Shown: positions 16,175 to 25,397, counted from the stretch's first letter. The stretch is 64,000 nt of DNA from Gilvibacter sediminis (GCF_028561565.1 NZ_JAQQTE010000004.1:513017-577016); one strand, 5' to 3'. The notes: generated by a model from the letters alone, not told the origin. Numbers and translations: made by a program.

Positions 16175-18298
16175 ATGAGTTATCTAGAATTCAGAAGTCC
16201 GGCTCAACCGGAAAACACATCCTCCGAACTACTTCAGAAGAAAATTCAACAAAAACCGCAACAATCCATAAAACGCGCATTTTCAGATTTTGTGGTAAAG
16301 AATTACGGCGACTATTACCTAAAACAACTCAAACAACAACGAGAGAAAGCCAAAGAGCGACCAGAACTACAATTGGATGATAGCCTGCCGCTGGTGGGCA
16401 TAGTAGGTGGTGGGTTTGCAGGGATGTACGCCGGATTGATCCTTCAGTCCTTAGGTCTGGAATTTGAGATCTTTGAAGCCTCAGATCGTGTTGGCGGTCG
16501 CATTGACACCTGGTATTCTACCAACTATGATCCTAACAACACAGATCAGGCCTGTCTCTATGGTGAAGTTGGAGGTATGCGAGTCCCTCAATTCTCTGCA
16601 GACATGCTGCCGGTACAACAACTCACCATAGCATTAAATACGGTTCTGAGCCGCAACAATTTGAACGATCAAATGGTGAACTGGCGTAAATTCTACTACA
16701 GTTCGCCAGTGCAACGCATGCGTTATAACAATATGCAAGCGCCAATAGAGGCCAAAGATGCCGGATTGAATCCGCTCAACTTTGATACCAACAATGGAGG
16801 TGATATCCCAGAGGTATGGCTTACGCCGACTTCACAGGGCTGTAGCGCACCATATTTACCTATAAATATGATCCTGGAAAAAGTCAACCAACCCTTTATT
16901 GAGGCTATTAATGAGTCCTTTAAAAAAGGATTTGAAATGCTGATGCAACACGACGATCACTCCATGTGGAGTTATCTAAGCAATGTGTTTACCTTGGGAG
17001 ATCTAGGCGAATACTATCAGCCAGCCATGGGCGACAAATCAGCTCATTTACCCTACAACGTGATTTCTTATTTAGAAACCTTAAACGTAGGAACGGGTAT
17101 GTACTCGGTCTCTTTTGTAGAAATGGTCATCGCGGTTTACGATTGGGGTGGCAGTAAAAACCCATATGACAAAGCAGATCCAAACATTTATATGGTGACT
17201 GTAGACAAAGGGATGCAACATTTCCCAGATGCCTGTAAAACAGTGCTTAACCTCCAAGATGGTGTACAAATTACCGATGGAATTGCTGCCCAACAATTTG
17301 TGGGCATGATACCCGGGCAAAAAGGACAGAAAGGCTATTCACCCACAAACCTCACTCCAGATGCAGCTCCACCAAGTTCGGTTCCAAAAGCAGATCCTAT
17401 AGTTCCATCACCGGCGCCTCCATCTGCAGAAAAACAACGCGTATTTAACAATACCAAAGTTAATAATTTACGCTATGAGAGCACCCTTTTTGGTGGATAC
17501 GGGGGAATGCAAGTCGATCTCACAGACACTGACGGTAATTCGCAGACCAAAGACTATCCTTTTGTGATAAGTACACTACCAAACGGCAATTACGTAAACG
17601 GTAGCCTGGGCGGAGACTTCTTTAATTCCTTGAGTTTTGAAAAGGCGAGAGCCTTAAGGGAGTGTAATTATATGCCGTCCTTCAAAGCCTTTATTACGTT
17701 CAACGACCAATTTTGGGCGAAACTTGGCGAGCGTCAAGATGCCGGTTTGGGCGTGGGTACTTCAGACAGATCCAACCGACAGATCGTCTACCCGTCCTAT
17801 GGTTATCAGGCCCAAGGTGGCGTTTTACAAATTTATTGCTGGGCTCAAGATGCAGAGCGTATGGGCGCTTTGGATGACCAGGCACGTGTCAATGAATGTT
17901 TGAAAGGCATACAATATCTATATCCTGAAGTAGATGTGCAAGCAGCTTTTGCAGGTTATGAGCCCGAAGTGACCACCAAGACTTGGTTTTGGGACAATCA
18001 TGCCGGTGGGGGCGCCTTTGCACTTTACAAACCAGGTCAATTCAAAAATTTATATCCTGCTTTATTGAGTCCGGAGTTCAACGGACATTTAAATCTGGCT
18101 GGAGAGTGCTGTTCCGTCCACCACGGTTGGATAGTTGGGGCCTTAGATTCTGGTTACAATGCTGTTTTCAATATTCTAAGGCAACTACAGCGCGAGGATT
18201 TGATTGACCAAATGCAGCAGACCTGGGGTGTATTGAGCTACCCAGATATTGACTCCAAAGCAAAGCAAACAGAACAACTTTCCGCTTACTTAAGTTAG
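16175..18298 (+). CDS. Flavin amine-oxidase family enzyme (L-amino-acid/monoamine oxidase-like)
   Basis: A 707-residue cytosolic protein without signal peptide. After a 70-residue Gln/Lys-rich leader comes the FAD-binding Rossmann motif GIVGGGFAGMYAG (about residues 73-85), then FEIFEASDRVGGRIDT, and at the C-terminus the flavin-contacting NLAGECCSVHHGWIVGALDSG (about 640-665). This is the layout of amine oxidases and L-amino-acid oxidases, which use oxygen to deaminate an amine. A Pro/Ala/Ser-rich insert (about 385-420) interrupts the substrate domain. The large insertions make the protein longer than usual MAOs (about 450-550), so the substrate is open. Confidence 0.8.
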   Translation: MSYLEFRSPAQPENTSSELLQKKIQQKPQQSIKRAFSDFVVKNYGDYYLKQLKQQREKAKERPELQLDDSLPLVGIVGGGFAGMYAGLILQSLGLEFEIFEASDRVGGRIDTWYSTNYDPNNTDQACLYGEVGGMRVPQFSADMLPVQQLTIALNTVLSRNNLNDQMVNWRKFYYSSPVQRMRYNNMQAPIEAKDAGLNPLNFDTNNGGDIPEVWLTPTSQGCSAPYLPINMILEKVNQPFIEAINESFKKGFEMLMQHDDHSMWSYLSNVFTLGDLGEYYQPAMGDKSAHLPYNVISYLETLNVGTGMYSVSFVEMVIAVYDWGGSKNPYDKADPNIYMVTVDKGMQHFPDACKTVLNLQDGVQITDGIAAQQFVGMIPGQKGQKGYSPTNLTPDAAPPSSVPKADPIVPSPAPPSAEKQRVFNNTKVNNLRYESTLFGGYGGMQVDLTDTDGNSQTKDYPFVISTLPNGNYVNGSLGGDFFNSLSFEKARALRECNYMPSFKAFITFNDQFWAKLGERQDAGLGVGTSDRSNRQIVYPSYGYQAQGGVLQIYCWAQDAERMGALDDQARVNECLKGIQYLYPEVDVQAAFAGYEPEVTTKTWFWDNHAGGGAFALYKPGQFKNLYPALLSPEFNGHLNLAGECCSVHHGWIVGALDSGYNAVFNILRQLQREDLIDQMQQTWGVLSYPDIDSKAKQTEQLSAYLS

Positions 18299-18321
18299 TA
18301 ACACAAAGACCAATTAATTAG

Positions 18322-18353
18322 ACCCTCTTAGAGCTTTTCTTGGAGGGTTTTTT
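18322..18353 (+). terminator. Intrinsic terminator after the amine oxidase
   Basis: ACCCTC pairs with GAGGGT (6 bp) around a 15-base loop and is followed by six T. Its T-tract overlaps the stop codon of the small membrane gene on the opposite strand. Confidence 0.6.
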
Positions 18354-18474
18354 ATTTACGATTGTTTCTTTTTTGATGCTTCTTAATGATCGCAATTAAA
18401 AAGGAAAGGAACATAATTCCGAAGATCAAAACGCCGATCAGAACGGCTTGCCAAATACCAATGGCTAGGGTCAT
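18352..18474 (-). CDS. Single-helix membrane micro-protein (40 residues)
   Basis: A small frame of 40 residues starting MTLAIGIWQAV and ending in a strongly basic tail (KKHQKRNNRK). Residues 3-29 are one continuous hydrophobic helix with a single Gln and Trp near its start; positive-inside reasoning puts the C-terminus in the cytoplasm. It faces the Bor-like lipoprotein gene across 138 bases and converges on the amine-oxidase terminator. This form is common among small Bacteroidota membrane proteins of unknown role. Evidence is compositional: an uninterrupted helix plus basic tail is unlikely in random DNA, but no homologue was checked. Confidence 0.6.
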   Translation of the reverse strand: MTLAIGIWQAVLIGVLIFGIMFLSFLIAIIKKHQKRNNRK

Positions 18475-18612
18475 AATTATGAAGTTTGAGCAAATATACG
18501 GGAATTCCCTCTGCAATTAGGGGATAAATCCTCTTGTCCAGAACAGTACACCCAACTACTTTTAAATCAGCGAATTCGAACCGCAATCAAACACTAATTA
18601 ACACCCCTAATC

Positions 18613-18975
18613 ATGTCGTCCAAACATCTAAAATTCACTCGTCTGGTCTTTCTGGGAATTTTCATACTCTCTCTACATTCGTGCTACTCTGTTCGCTTTG
18701 TAAGCATCAACGGAGATGAGCAACCTGACCCCTTAAGCAGCAGAACCGATTACTACAGAGATATGCAAGTCATAGAACTCGATACGGTGATCACAGCAAA
18801 GGCAACGACGCAAGACATCAACTACTTGATCAAAGAGTCATCCGACTGCAAATCCGGTAGGATTCACACCATAGAGTTCAGAAACACTTTAGGCGGTGTT
18901 TTGCTAAGCGCCATAACCTTTGGTAGAAAACGCAAAGTGAAGATCAAATACGTCTGTCAACTAGAAACGAATTAA
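18613..18975 (+). CDS. Bor/Iss-like lipoprotein
   Basis: A 120-residue protein with a lipoprotein signal (lipobox SLHSC at about residues 20-24). The C-terminal part, with a Cys-containing SSDCKSGR, an ...LGGVLLSAITFGRKRKVKI hydrophobic turn and a final YVC, resembles phage lambda Bor and plasmid Iss, small surface lipoproteins with a Cys pair, a TFxNG-LG-ITLGIYTP-like turn and a closing YC. The similarity is by eye and moderate. It ends 2 bases before the next FAD enzyme gene, so the two are in one operon. Confidence 0.5.
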   Translation: MSSKHLKFTRLVFLGIFILSLHSCYSVRFVSINGDEQPDPLSSRTDYYRDMQVIELDTVITAKATTQDINYLIKESSDCKSGRIHTIEFRNTLGGVLLSAITFGRKRKVKIKYVCQLETN

Positions 18976-18977
18976 CT

Positions 18978-20591
18978 ATGGCCTCCACAATAGCACATGC
19001 AAAATCAGAATGGGACACTTTACACCACAACGGTCCATTTCCTTTAAAGACGCTTTATATTACGGAATTGGAAGGGGAGGGCAACCTACCCGACAAGTTT
19101 GCGCGTTACACAGATGCAGCTCATGAAATTCAGCGACTCATCCAAGAAACTAAAGATGCCCATCAGGGATTTAGAGCTTATGGTTCCCGCTGGTCCATGA
19201 ACCATATTGCCAGTCATCACGACCGCATGCACTACAATGGTTTTATGAATATGCATATACCGACATTTGCTACTGATATGAACGCCAATTCCAATTACCA
19301 CACGGATAATGTCTTTTTCTTTCAATGCGGAAATACGATCAAACGAGTCTCTGAAGTGCTCTCTGCGCACGGTAAATCTTTAAAGACTTCTGGAGCCAGT
19401 AACGGACAAACCATTGCAGGATGCATTTCTACAGGTGTTCATGGTTCCGGCTTGGATGTAGGTTCTGTACAAGATTATGTAGTTGGACTGAATATAATCA
19501 CGGGGCCTAACCCGCAAGACATTGTTTATTTAGAACCTGCCAGTAAGCCTGCGCTCAATGATACTTTTGCACAAAAAATTGCCGGACGCATCATACGAGA
19601 CGATGAGATCTTTAAAGCCGCTTTGGTAAGTTTAGGCAGCTTTGGCTTCATACACGGCGTGGTCATTGAGGCAGAGGATCGTTTTCTGTTGAATCGATAT
19701 GTTCAAAAAATACCTAAGAAACTGGCCTTGGAGCTGTCTACCACCATGGATTTTGCCAACAGCAGTTTTAAGATCCCACAGGAGGTCGATGCCAATGGGA
19801 AACCCAACAGGCCTTATCATTACAAGGTTTTCATCAACCCCTATTCTAAGGAAACGGACTACGTGGTCGAAGTGATGTATAAAAAGCCTTATCAGACGCC
19901 ATACCCAGATCCTTTCCCGATCATTAAAGAATCGATCTATCGCGACTTGATCTATGTTTTCATTAAGATCGCGGAGAAATTCCCGAAGAGTATACCCTGG
20001 CTCATCAAACGCCTTAGAAAGACCATCCTACCACTAAATGATCTGGAACGCGTTGTAACTGGCACCCTGCCGGAGATCTTTTGGGATGCGCCTTATCAAG
20101 GAGCGGCCTTTGCTTGCTCGTTTGGAGTAGATCACAAGGACTCAGCCAAAGCATTGCAGGTATTGACGGACCTGACGGTCAATGAAGGTCCTATTCCAGG
20201 AATCTTTGCCATGCGCTTTGTCAAGCAATCCGAAGCAACCATGGCCTTTACCAAGTTTCCTATTACGTGTATGTTGGAGATCGATGGGGTCTTGTGGAAA
20301 CCCAACCGTAGAATTATGAGCTTGAATCAATACGGCAAACGGATGATAGAAGAACTCAAAAAGCACAATATTCCATTTACTATACATTGGGGAAAGAATG
20401 CCGATTGGGACCATCCAGGCTTGGTGGAACATATGTTTAATCCTGCATCTATTAAATCTTGGCAAAAGTCAAGGGCAGCGCTCTTAAGTCCAGAAATGCA
20501 AGAACTCTTCAGCAATCACTTTTTGAGTGACATTAAACTCAAGAATCAAGTCACATCTCCTGTAATTGAACCCAATGATCCAATTACATAA
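18978..20591 (+). CDS. FAD-linked oxidase (aldonolactone-oxidase type)
   Basis: A 537-residue protein. The FAD_binding_4 domain (about residues 45-230) carries TSGASNGQTIAGCISTGVHGSG, the pyrophosphate-binding loop of the vanillyl-alcohol-oxidase superfamily, where the His of GVHGSG sits as in lactone oxidases. The C-terminal part with PNRRIMSLN...FTIHWGKNADWD (about 440-480) resembles the arabinono-/gulono-1,4-lactone oxidase domain. No signal peptide or membrane helix is seen. The substrate is probably a sugar lactone or alditol, but this is inference. It follows the Bor-like lipoprotein by 2 bases and is closed by a strong terminator. Confidence 0.78.
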   Translation: MASTIAHAKSEWDTLHHNGPFPLKTLYITELEGEGNLPDKFARYTDAAHEIQRLIQETKDAHQGFRAYGSRWSMNHIASHHDRMHYNGFMNMHIPTFATDMNANSNYHTDNVFFFQCGNTIKRVSEVLSAHGKSLKTSGASNGQTIAGCISTGVHGSGLDVGSVQDYVVGLNIITGPNPQDIVYLEPASKPALNDTFAQKIAGRIIRDDEIFKAALVSLGSFGFIHGVVIEAEDRFLLNRYVQKIPKKLALELSTTMDFANSSFKIPQEVDANGKPNRPYHYKVFINPYSKETDYVVEVMYKKPYQTPYPDPFPIIKESIYRDLIYVFIKIAEKFPKSIPWLIKRLRKTILPLNDLERVVTGTLPEIFWDAPYQGAAFACSFGVDHKDSAKALQVLTDLTVNEGPIPGIFAMRFVKQSEATMAFTKFPITCMLEIDGVLWKPNRRIMSLNQYGKRMIEELKKHNIPFTIHWGKNADWDHPGLVEHMFNPASIKSWQKSRAALLSPEMQELFSNHFLSDIKLKNQVTSPVIEPNDPIT

Positions 20592-20592
20592 A

Positions 20593-20618
20593 AAAACCCC
20601 GCTAATTGCGGGGGTTTT
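20593..20618. terminator. Bidirectional terminator
   Basis: AAAACCCCGC pairs with GCGGGG(G)TTTT around a 5-base loop, with an A-run upstream and a T-run downstream, so it can act on both strands. It ends the FAD-oxidase transcript (+) and also lies 15 bases past the stop of the micro-ORF at 20633-20755 (-). Confidence 0.85.
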
Positions 20619-20632
20619 CCTTTTGGGTAATT

Positions 20633-20755
20633 TTAACGATGAATCGCATAACTGCTCGCTCGGGCATATTCTACCAATTTGAGCTTGAGCCATTCACGCG
20701 TCTGATCCCAATCTTTGTTGTGAACAAAATTTAACTTGAGTAATAGTCGCTTCAT
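20633..20755 (-). CDS. Micro-protein of 40 residues, ASSYAIHR family (copy B)
   Basis: A small gene starting MKRLLLKLNF and ending YARASSYAIHR. An in-frame TAA 12 bases upstream fixes its start. The final 26 residues match the 32-residue protein at 12299-12397 without gaps (14 identities, with Lys/Arg and Trp/Tyr as further conservative pairs), while the N-termini differ. The codons of the shared octapeptide differ at synonymous positions, so DNA-level repetition is not the cause. The peptide is basic and amphipathic (a WLKLKLVEYARA helix). It forms its own unit: more than 300 bases of gene-free DNA lie upstream and a bidirectional terminator lies downstream. Function unknown. Confidence 0.72.
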   Translation of the reverse strand: MKRLLLKLNFVHNKDWDQTREWLKLKLVEYARASSYAIHR

Positions 20756-21076
20756 ACGGTGAGGTTAGCGTGTTATACAGTCTTTACCACTGCAAAATGC
20801 AGCGATATGAGGATCAGCAACAGTAGTTAAAAGGAAATGGTGGCGACTATAGCCTAAGTAGTAAGTGTCAATCTTTGAGGTACTTAAAGGTAAGAATTTT
20901 CTTCGGATAGTAAAACTTAAATTCAACTAATCGATGACTTTAATGTTTATCCGTTAAACGACTTAAATTAATAATCATCAGCGACTTATTGACAAGAACA
21001 AATTCATCAATTAACCCGTAAAATCACCTATGGAATTCCTCTGTTCATTGGCTACTTTGGAAGTTCATTCAAAATC
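20756..21076. other. Intergenic region of 321 bases
   Basis: The region between the divergent micro-ORF and the barrel-protein gene is AT-rich. I see no frame with coding character and no strong hairpin. It must hold both promoters: CTACTTTGG about 30 bases before the barrel gene resembles a -7 element with one T missing. No operator repeat was recognised. Confidence 0.5.
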
Positions 21077-21982
21077 ATGTCAGTATACAATTCTAGGTGG
21101 ATCCTTATCAATTTAGCTGCTGTTCTAGCCGTGCAGTTTTGCCAAGCTCAAGAATACTCCACACATTATGAAAAGCGCATAAAAGGCTTGGAAATTGGCA
21201 TAAATACTGGCTACTGCTGGCTTAAGCTAGAACCTGGACAAGCCTTACGTTTAACTACAAATGATCTGACCCAAAATGAAATTACCGTTAATGAGCAAGC
21301 TGCTGGATTCAATCAAGAATTTGATGGATCAGCGGCTCAAATAGGTTTATTTGCCAATTGGAATTTCTCTAAGCAATTCAGTTTAGGAATTCAATGGGAT
21401 TACCTCCAACAGATCGAGTATCGTGAGAGCGCCTTTATCACACAGTCCTATTTTGATTCCAGAGGTCAATTGAGCGTTCACAGCAGCGGTCGTTATGCGT
21501 TTGGCTCCACCGCAGATATTAATGTGCTCTGGCTAGGATTTAAATGGAGTCCCGTTACCTTTGATATTAGAAACAACCGACTCAGTCTATTCTTAAAAGC
21601 AGGCGGTGGCAGTAGCTTTTTCAAATTAGTCAATCGTATTCCAGATGCTTTTTTAAGTCTGGACTTTGTATCGCCTGCAGCAAACGGAAACTTCCGCTTG
21701 GGGCCTGGAGAGATCGTCAAACAAGAATTCAATCAGCAAGCATGGGCTTGGCAACTAGGAGGAGGCCTGAGCCTGAGATCAAAGCATATTCCTGGTATTA
21801 GCCTCGGGTTTTATTACACAAACTTGGGAAGCTTTATTCAGCAAGACGTATCGCCCGCAGAACTCTTTGTTTTAGACGCCGTTAATTCTCAAGCTGAGGA
21901 TCAATTCATAAATATCTCATCAAGCCAGCAACCGCGATCCTTAAAATCACTTTCTTTGGCGCTTCAGATCTTTGTTTGGTAA
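21077..21982 (+). CDS. Outer-membrane beta-barrel protein
   Basis: A 301-residue protein with a signal peptide (about residues 1-24, ending FCQAQ). The mature part shows alternating hydrophobic/polar strands typical of a barrel (EIGINTGYCWLKLEP, AQIGLFANWNFS, FSLGIQWDYLQQ, LSLFLKAGGGSSFFKL, ISLGFYYTNLG) and ends with an aromatic Trp after LALQIFV, the usual outer-membrane assembly signal. It is probably an 8- to 10-strand porin-like domain of unknown role. It is a single gene flanked by a 321-base upstream gap and a shared terminator. Confidence 0.75.
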   Translation: MSVYNSRWILINLAAVLAVQFCQAQEYSTHYEKRIKGLEIGINTGYCWLKLEPGQALRLTTNDLTQNEITVNEQAAGFNQEFDGSAAQIGLFANWNFSKQFSLGIQWDYLQQIEYRESAFITQSYFDSRGQLSVHSSGRYAFGSTADINVLWLGFKWSPVTFDIRNNRLSLFLKAGGGSSFFKLVNRIPDAFLSLDFVSPAANGNFRLGPGEIVKQEFNQQAWAWQLGGGLSLRSKHIPGISLGFYYTNLGSFIQQDVSPAELFVLDAVNSQAEDQFINISSSQQPRSLKSLSLALQIFVW

Positions 21983-21987
21983 TAAAA

Positions 21988-22010
21988 AAACCCCGCACAA
22001 GGCGAGGTTT
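21988..22010. terminator. Terminator between convergent genes
   Basis: AAACCCCGC pairs with GCGAGGTTT (9 positions, one C-A mismatch) around a 5-base loop, with an A-run before and T-run after. It can serve the barrel gene (+) and the unknown gene ending at 22035 (-). Confidence 0.7.
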
Positions 22011-22034
22011 TTCAATTTCAAAAATCCTTTAGAC

Positions 22035-22655
22035 TTAAGAATTCTTGTAAAGTGGCGGGTTAATTGTTGGGATGGAACTGCCGTCGTTTCCTTGCAAATG
22101 AAGATTTGGTGCCAAAAAGCGCACTTGTGTATGCTTTTCATCCTTCTGAATGGTCGCATCCATTACAATTCCGAACATACTACCAGAAACTGAATAGTCG
22201 TATTGGGTGTTTTGAATGGTACCCTTGTACTCAAAACGCTGAGTTTTGTTCACCAAATCCATCATGGTGTCAATGATCTTAGACTGCTGTTCGCGTGTCA
22301 AGCCCCAAGAATCCATGGTGTGGGTGGTTTGGCTATAAGAAGAATGGCTTCCTCCTCCAGAGAAGAATAAAAAGAATCCGCGCCCACCGCTAGAGGTCTT
22401 TTTTGTTAGTTGATCGTACTCGTGCTGTTTGGAGGCACTCAATAAACTGCGGATCAATTGATCCAAAGCATTTACATTCTCAGGGGTTACGCACTGCATG
22501 TTAAGGGTAAAGTCTACATCAACATCTGCGTGAGCAGGAACGGTATAGGTCACTCCAGAAACTTGTCCTTGGCCGTAAGCCGTTACTTGAACACCGTCTG
22601 TAGCAGAACCTGAATTGTCAACTGAGTTTGCAAAAACTGTACTTAGATTACTCAT
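22035..22655 (-). CDS. Cytosolic protein with Gly/Ser-rich centre, unknown
   Basis: A 206-residue protein starting MSNLSTVFANSVDNSGS. A longer frame with a hydrophobic leader exists to 22817, but its extra part has a non-coding look (Ser/Pro/Phe mix) and the internal ATG gives a normal N-terminus. The first 90 residues are beta-rich; residues about 97-120 are Gly/Ser/Phe-rich (GGRGFFLFFSGGGSHSS); the remainder is mixed. There is no signal peptide, lipobox or clear membrane helix. I do not recognise a family. It faces the CocE-type hydrolase gene across about 257 bases. Confidence 0.6.
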   Translation of the reverse strand: MSNLSTVFANSVDNSGSATDGVQVTAYGQGQVSGVTYTVPAHADVDVDFTLNMQCVTPENVNALDQLIRSLLSASKQHEYDQLTKKTSSGGRGFFLFFSGGGSHSSYSQTTHTMDSWGLTREQQSKIIDTMMDLVNKTQRFEYKGTIQNTQYDYSVSGSMFGIVMDATIQKDEKHTQVRFLAPNLHLQGNDGSSIPTINPPLYKNS

Positions 22656-22912
22656 AATTATTAGGATTAGAATTAATAGACAATCGAAATACGAACTGTG
22701 AAATGAAAGGGGAGTGCGGGGAAACGCACAATTCGAAGGGGATTTCACTTTGAAATATGAGGCTAAACTAGGTGATAGCTTTTCGGGATGCATCCGTAGA
22801 AACACGCGATTTACCAATTACGCTGAGATAATTGCTAATCAAAGACAAACCTTGACGGTAAAGGAGGGTTCATTTTTTGTATTTTTAATGCACTAACCAA
22901 AAATCACTTCAC

Positions 22913-24799
22913 ATGTCTCGCAGCTCATTTATTTCGAGTCTTCTTTTCTTTTTGCTACTAACACCTCATTGGGTTGTAGCTCAGGATGATGATGTTCTTA
23001 AAAAATTAGAAGAAATAGCCATTATTGATCAAAAGGTCATGATGCCCATGCGAGATGGAGTTCGTTTGGCGACGGACATTTACAGGCCCAAGACGGACCA
23101 GCCCGTACCCATCATCTTTTCTAGGACACCTTATAATTTTAATTCTTGGGGCGATGGAAAGCAGCGTACCAGAACCGCACAACGCGCTTATGAAGCCGTG
23201 AAACGCGGTTATGCCTACGTGGTTCAAAACGAACGTGGGCGCTATTACTCAGAAGGAGAATGGGATATCCTTGGAGTTCCACTAACAGACGGTTATGATG
23301 CCTTTAGTTGGATGAAAGCGCAATCTTGGTCTAACGGCAGGATAGGAACTTATGGCTGTTCGTCGACAGCCGAATGGCAAATGGCGGTTGCAGCCTTGGA
23401 TCACCCAGCGCATTTTGCAATGGTTCCTCAAGGTTATGGAGCTGGTGTAGGGCAAATTGGGGACATCACAGAACAAGGCAACTGGTACCGCGGAGGTGTG
23501 GAGCAGATGTTGTTCTTTAGTTGGTTATACAGTGTAGAACACGATAAATTCAAACCGAGAATTCCTGCGGGAGCTACGCAAGAGGATTTGATCCGTATTT
23601 CACGATTTTACGATTTAGCTCCAGAAAATCCACCGGTAGATATGGCAGAAGCACTTAGTCATTTGCCGATTCAAGATATTTTGGTGAACATCAATGGAAA
23701 ACGCGAGATCTTTGATAAGATGATCCGCAGAAAACCCAATGACCCGGCATGGTATGAAGGCGGCTTGTATCACGATAGCATGGACATCAATACTCCAGGC
23801 TTCTGGTTTGCCAGTTGGTATGATGTTTCCATTACGCCAAATTTAGCCTTGTTCAATCATGTGAGAGCCAATTCCAAAGACGCTGATATTAGAGACAATC
23901 AGTATTTGGTGATCGCACCAACGCTGCATTGCGCCTACACACGAGCCACAGAGAATACCATAGTAGGTGAGCGCCCAGTTGGTGATGCGCGTTTAAATTA
24001 TGATGAACAGATCTACGCTTGGTGGGATTTCTGGTTAAAGGGAGAGGAGACCGGCTTTAAAGCCAATACGCCTAGGGTTCAGTATTACACTATGGGAAGT
24101 AACAAATGGCAGGCTGCAGAGCAATGGCCACCCAAAGACAGTGAACTCACTACTTTTTATTTAAACAGTGGCGGAAGCGCCAATACCTTAAATGGAGATG
24201 GGGTTTTAACCACCAAAAAACCGAGAAAAGACAATCCGGATACTTTTACTTATGACCCTATGGACCCTGTAATGAGTTATGGTGGAAACGTCTGTTGTAC
24301 GGGCAATGCCGTGAAAGGCGGGGCTTATGATCAGCAGTCTATGGAAGAGAACCCGAACATCTTGGTGTATACCTCTGAAGTGTTGACTGAGGATACTGAA
24401 GTAACAGGTTTTATAGAATCGACGCTTTATGTTTCTTCGGACGCAAGAGATACTGATTTCACCATCAAGCTCATTGACGTTTATCCTGATGGTCGTGCTT
24501 ATAATTTGGATGAAACCATTCAAAGAGCCCGTTACCGTGAAGGTTATGACAAAGAGGTTTTTATGGAGGAAGGACAGGTCTATCAATTGGATCTTACTCC
24601 TATGGCAACGAGTAACCTATTTAAAAAAGGACACCGAATCCGTATAGAAATCTCCAGCAGTAACTTCCCGCGCTTTGCAAGGAATCTAAATACCGGCGGA
24701 AACAATTATGACGAGTCAGAAGGGGTTGTGGCTACCAATAGCATTCACCATTCCAGCAAGTATCCGTCAAATATTAAGTTGCCAATTAGAGGGAAATAA
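22913..24799 (+). CDS. Secreted CocE/NonD-type S15 hydrolase
   Basis: A 628-residue protein with a signal peptide (about residues 1-24, ending VVAQ). An alpha/beta-hydrolase domain of the X-Pro dipeptidyl-peptidase S15 / cocaine esterase type (about 35-370) is followed by a jelly-roll XPP C-terminal domain (about 390-625). [25 protein letters not shown] and [14 protein letters not shown] are family landmarks, the last containing the nucleophile Ser; the usual G-x-S-Y-x-G elbow is changed to GCSST here. It probably hydrolyses esters or N-acyl bonds in the periplasm. The Crp/Fnr gene starts 6 bases after its stop. Confidence 0.87.
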   Translation: MSRSSFISSLLFFLLLTPHWVVAQDDDVLKKLEEIAIIDQKVMMPMRDGVRLATDIYRPKTDQPVPIIFSRTPYNFNSWGDGKQRTRTAQRAYEAVKRGYAYVVQNERGRYYSEGEWDILGVPLTDGYDAFSWMKAQSWSNGRIGTYGCSSTAEWQMAVAALDHPAHFAMVPQGYGAGVGQIGDITEQGNWYRGGVEQMLFFSWLYSVEHDKFKPRIPAGATQEDLIRISRFYDLAPENPPVDMAEALSHLPIQDILVNINGKREIFDKMIRRKPNDPAWYEGGLYHDSMDINTPGFWFASWYDVSITPNLALFNHVRANSKDADIRDNQYLVIAPTLHCAYTRATENTIVGERPVGDARLNYDEQIYAWWDFWLKGEETGFKANTPRVQYYTMGSNKWQAAEQWPPKDSELTTFYLNSGGSANTLNGDGVLTTKKPRKDNPDTFTYDPMDPVMSYGGNVCCTGNAVKGGAYDQQSMEENPNILVYTSEVLTEDTEVTGFIESTLYVSSDARDTDFTIKLIDVYPDGRAYNLDETIQRARYREGYDKEVFMEEGQVYQLDLTPMATSNLFKKGHRIRIEISSSNFPRFARNLNTGGNNYDESEGVVATNSIHHSSKYPSNIKLPIRGK

Positions 24800-24805
24800 A
24801 CGGTC

Positions 24806-25378
24806 TTGGATTCTTTAAAAAACCACGTTTTAAAACTCGTTCAGGCTTCTGATGAAGCCCTTGATCTATTTGCGAGTAAACTGCAACGGATTGCGATCTC
24901 TAAAAAGAGGTTTTTGTTACAACCCGGAACACAAGTTCAACACGAGTATTTTGTCCTAAAGGGGTGTTTGAAAACCTATTACCTAGACAAAAAGGGGAAT
25001 GAGCATATCATTCAGTTTGCCATTGAAAATTGGTGGTTGGGTGATTTTGATGCTTTTTACAATGGCGGTACCGGGAAGTTCTTTATAGAAGCCTTAGAGG
25101 ACTCTGAATTGCTGGCTATAGACTACAACAGTTTACAAGAAGTCTTTGAGAAGGAGCCTGTATTTGAGCGTTATTTTAGAATACTGATCACCGGAGCCTT
25201 TATTGCGCAACGCAGAAGAATCTTAGATGGCCTGAGCTTGAAAACCAAAGGGCGCTATTTGCAGTTTTGTGAAGCTTATCCCAATATAGAAACTCGAGTT
25301 CCCAATTACCAGATTGCAAATTATCTCGGAGTAAGTGCAGAAAATTTAAGCAGAGTACGCAGAAAACTCAAAAGTTAA
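24806..25378 (+). CDS. Crp/Fnr-family transcriptional regulator
   Basis: A 190-residue protein with an N-terminal cyclic-nucleotide-binding-like beta roll (about residues 30-120) and a short C-terminal helix-turn-helix (YQIANYLGVSAENLSRVRRKL, about 165-188). The canonical cAMP-binding Arg/Ser pair is not evident, as in most Bacteroidota homologues, so the ligand is unknown. The start is TTG, 6 bases after the hydrolase stop; no better in-frame start was seen. It lies directly upstream of the DJ-1/OYE/OsmC genes, with a near-perfect 16-bp palindrome in between, so it is their probable regulator. Confidence 0.85.
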   Translation: MDSLKNHVLKLVQASDEALDLFASKLQRIAISKKRFLLQPGTQVQHEYFVLKGCLKTYYLDKKGNEHIIQFAIENWWLGDFDAFYNGGTGKFFIEALEDSELLAIDYNSLQEVFEKEPVFERYFRILITGAFIAQRRRILDGLSLKTKGRYLQFCEAYPNIETRVPNYQIANYLGVSAENLSRVRRKLKS

Positions 25379-25381
25379 ACT

Positions 25382-25397
25382 TATATTAATTGATATA
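25382..25397. promoter_or_regulatory. Candidate operator palindrome
   Basis: TATATTAATTGATATA is a 16-bp palindrome with one mismatched pair. It sits 3 bases after the Crp/Fnr gene and 58 bases before the PfpI gene, a natural place for a Crp/Fnr-type site controlling the downstream trio. It is AT-rich, so chance is possible. Confidence 0.4.

Noticed and set aside
22656-22817. Upstream extension of the unknown gene ending at 22035 with a hydrophobic leader
   Set aside because: The added residues look non-coding and the ATG at 22655 gives a normal N-terminus.
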